Shown here: piece after piece, positions 31,582-32,805 of the stretch
Layout of the letters: each line of letters opens with the position of its first letter
Numbering within the stretch: the first letter of the stretch is position 1
Source of the DNA: Chloroflexota bacterium
Lineage (GTDB): Bacteria > Chloroflexota > Dehalococcoidia > Lucifugimonadales > Australimonadaceae
DNA length: 32,805 nucleotides
Reading direction: 5' to 3'
Assembly: GCA_028874795.1 (NCBI GenBank)
Contig: JAPPHT010000019.1
Span: 1 to 32,805, forward strand
Notes under the pieces: generated by a model
What the model was told of the DNA's origin: nothing
Database searches by the model: none
What the model saw: only the letters and a program-made list of their open reading frames with translations
Made by a program: the position numbers and the translations under genes

Positions 31582-31968
31582 GTGAAGACACGAGTCACCG
31601 CAATCCTCGCCCTGATCGCAGTCGTCGCCGTATCGAGCATCCTTGCTGGATGCGGCCCCTCCGGACCCACCCCCACGCCGGCCGTCCCAACCGACGGCGT
31701 GCTGGACGTCGACATGCGGAACTACGTCTACGAACCCAGGACCTTTGAGTTTAAGGTGGGCGAGACGGTAGAATTCCGCTTGATATCCGAGGACGAACCG
31801 CATACCTTTACGGTCAGGGACCTCGGGATCAACTGGGTCGTGCCAGTGGAAGAAGAGCCGCAAGTGCAGGCGTTCACGTTCCGCGAGTCGGGGACATTCG
31901 AGATTATCTGCACGGTGGCGGGACACGAGGCGTCGGGGATGGTTGGCAAGATTACCGTCGTGGAGTAA
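31582..31968 (+). CDS. cupredoxin-like lipoprotein
   Basis: A 128-residue lipoprotein. Signal peptide with lipobox ILAGC (Cys24), short Pro-Thr linker, then a cupredoxin domain. Copper ligands of a type 1 site are all present: H74 (DEPHTF), C110, H115 and M120 (IICTVAGHEASGM). The protein should sit on the outer face of the membrane and carry electrons. GTG start with AGGA upstream, nine bases after hemL, so it probably shares the haem transcript. The following membrane protein is a plausible redox partner. Confidence 0.88.
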   Translation: MKTRVTAILALIAVVAVSSILAGCGPSGPTPTPAVPTDGVLDVDMRNYVYEPRTFEFKVGETVEFRLISEDEPHTFTVRDLGINWVVPVEEEPQVQAFTFRESGTFEIICTVAGHEASGMVGKITVVE

Positions 31969-32005
31969 TCTCGCCGGACAAACTGCCGGGAAAGGAGCAT
32001 GGCTT

Positions 32006-32554
32006 ATGGACTGGGAAGCGCTGTACCTTGACTTGGTTCGCTACGGCCACATCTTCAGTGGCATACTCTGGATAGGCCTGCTGTACTTCTATAACTTCGT
32101 GCAGGCGATCGCCTTGCCTCGTATGGCAGCGGAAGCCCGGCCCCACTACCAGACGACCATCCTGCCGTTCTCGCTGAACGTCTTCCGGTGGGCTTCGCTC
32201 TCAACCCTGCTCTTCGGTCTCCTGTTCATCATCAGCGCGGAAGTAGGGGTAGGGAACCTCAACATTGACAACGCCTATCTGCTGACTGACCGTGGTAAGT
32301 CGATCCTCGTTGGCGGCGTCCTGGGCATCATCATGGCCTACAACGTCTGGATGATCATCTGGCCCAACCAGCAGAAGATCATCGCTGCCGTGAAGGACAC
32401 CCTGGAGAACGGGACCCCCGCCCCTGCCGACCAGCCGAAGTGGGCGCGCACCGCGCTCCTCGCTTCGCGCACGAACACCATGCTCTCCATCCCCATGCTC
32501 TTCTTTATGGTGGCGGCGGCAAACTTCAAGGTTCTCTGGGACCCCTGGTTCTAA
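32006..32554 (+). CDS. four-TM membrane protein, Urate_ox_N/PuuD-like
   Basis: A 182-residue membrane protein with four predicted helices: about 13-37 (YGHIFSGILWIGLLYFYNF), 53-77 (VFRWASLSTLLFGLLFIIS), 98-118 (ILVGGVLGIIMAYNVWMII) and 155-175 (MLSIPMLFFMVAAANF). The first helix with H15 and the WIGxLYFYNF signature resemble the N-terminal domain of bacterial urate hydroxylase PuuD (Urate_ox_N). The C-terminal cytochrome part of PuuD is absent. Urate oxidation should therefore not be assumed; a quinone- or haem-linked redox role is inferred from the cupredoxin beside it. ATG at 32006 has AAAGGAG at good spacing. Confidence 0.75.
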   Translation: MDWEALYLDLVRYGHIFSGILWIGLLYFYNFVQAIALPRMAAEARPHYQTTILPFSLNVFRWASLSTLLFGLLFIISAEVGVGNLNIDNAYLLTDRGKSILVGGVLGIIMAYNVWMIIWPNQQKIIAAVKDTLENGTPAPADQPKWARTALLASRTNTMLSIPMLFFMVAAANFKVLWDPWF

Positions 32555-32580
32555 GCGCGGAGCGGAGAAAGGAACACACC

Positions 32581-32685
32581 ATGAACAACCCACTGAACAC
32601 CGTCAAGGGCACCGTAACGGCAGGCATCGTCATCACGATTCTTCTGGTCGTGGTCGCTCAGATAGTTGCCGCCATTACCGGGTAG
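32581..32685 (+). CDS. 34-residue single-TM protein
   Basis: A very small gene, MNNPLNTVKGTVTAGIVITI and on to LLVVVAQIVAAITG: a short polar N-terminus and one membrane helix (about 13-32). GGAGAAAGGAAC lies just before the ATG, 26 bases after the four-TM gene. Size and place suggest an accessory subunit of the upstream membrane protein, as CydX is for cytochrome bd. It is inferred from the clear ribosome site, operon spacing and helix; no family recognised. Confidence 0.6.
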   Translation: MNNPLNTVKGTVTAGIVITILLVVVAQIVAAITG

Positions 32686-32706
32686 CCTGTCCAGGCAAAC
32701 ACGCTG

Positions 32707-32805
32707 GAGGAGCGGGGGGCCCGGGGGGGGCCCGGGCGGGGTTAAATTTGTTGGTTTTCGGGGGGGATTATGCCCCCCCCCGTGTGTGGGGGGGGGGGGG
32801 GGGGG
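32707..32805. other. homopolymer-rich contig end, probable artefact
   Basis: Runs of G and C (for example an unbroken G run to the last base) with a short AT patch (TTAAATTTGTTGG) have no coding or structured content. This looks like low-quality or poly-G read ends rather than genome sequence. Confidence 0.7.

Overview
The window is a GC-rich bacterial chromosome segment, most likely from a Chloroflexota lineage of the Dehalococcoidia/SAR202 kind. That placement is inference. It rests on lipoproteins with a TPDxEATV...ATAEA head and long Thr-Pro linkers, on a Rieske oxygenase, an MmgE/PrpD protein and a stand-alone AlaX, on the hemACD-B-L gene order, and on several dispersed intergenic palindromic repeat families. 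No rRNA, tRNA, CRISPR array, transposase or integrase was recognised. The last ~100 bases are homopolymer-rich and look like an assembly artefact at a contig end.

Layout. 1-4120 is an accessory region with visibly lower GC in its first half. It holds a small DUF4926 gene, a decayed second copy of it, and a two-gene operon of secreted lipoproteins: a HEFTH metallopeptidase, then a protein with two blocks of seven RCC1-like repeats. 4294-5857 is a three-gene phage-like island (unknown protein, probable head-tail connector, coiled-coil/one-TM protein) with no other phage genes around it. 5858-6275 is a mosaic of dispersed repeats.

6276-10881 (minus strand) is a housekeeping operon, greA-lysS-serS-M16 peptidase, with a good promoter before greA. 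A GNAT acetyltransferase lies upstream on the same strand and has a perfect palindrome at its start codon. After a repeat-bearing intergenic region, rsmD-coaD-coiled-coil protein run on the plus strand to a strong hairpin. Next come a small toxin-antitoxin pair whose toxin is frameshifted, an MmgE/PrpD gene whose Shine-Dalgarno sits in a perfect hairpin, alaX, a second repeat mosaic, a SAM methyltransferase, a repeat-rich gap, and a Rieske oxygenase.

19821-24278 (minus strand) is a MoxR ATPase - DUF58 - membrane transglutaminase operon. Its promoter region is divergent from the tetrapyrrole operon that fills 24443 to the end: precorrin-2 dehydrogenase, hemA, hemC, a cobA-hemD fusion, hemB, an unknown gene, hemL, a cupredoxin lipoprotein, a four-TM Urate_ox_N-like membrane protein and a 34-residue single-TM protein. 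The first seven enzyme functions lead from glutamyl-tRNA to uroporphyrinogen III, and onward to precorrin-2 and sirohydrochlorin for siroheme or corrinoid. Late haem steps (hemE, hemH and others) are not in the window. The three terminal genes look like a small membrane redox module carried on the same transcript.

The most interesting items are the lipoprotein pair, the redox module with its micro-subunit, the unknown gene inside the haem operon, the frameshifted toxin, the SD-sequestering hairpin, and the one-residue-short catalytic tip of GreA.
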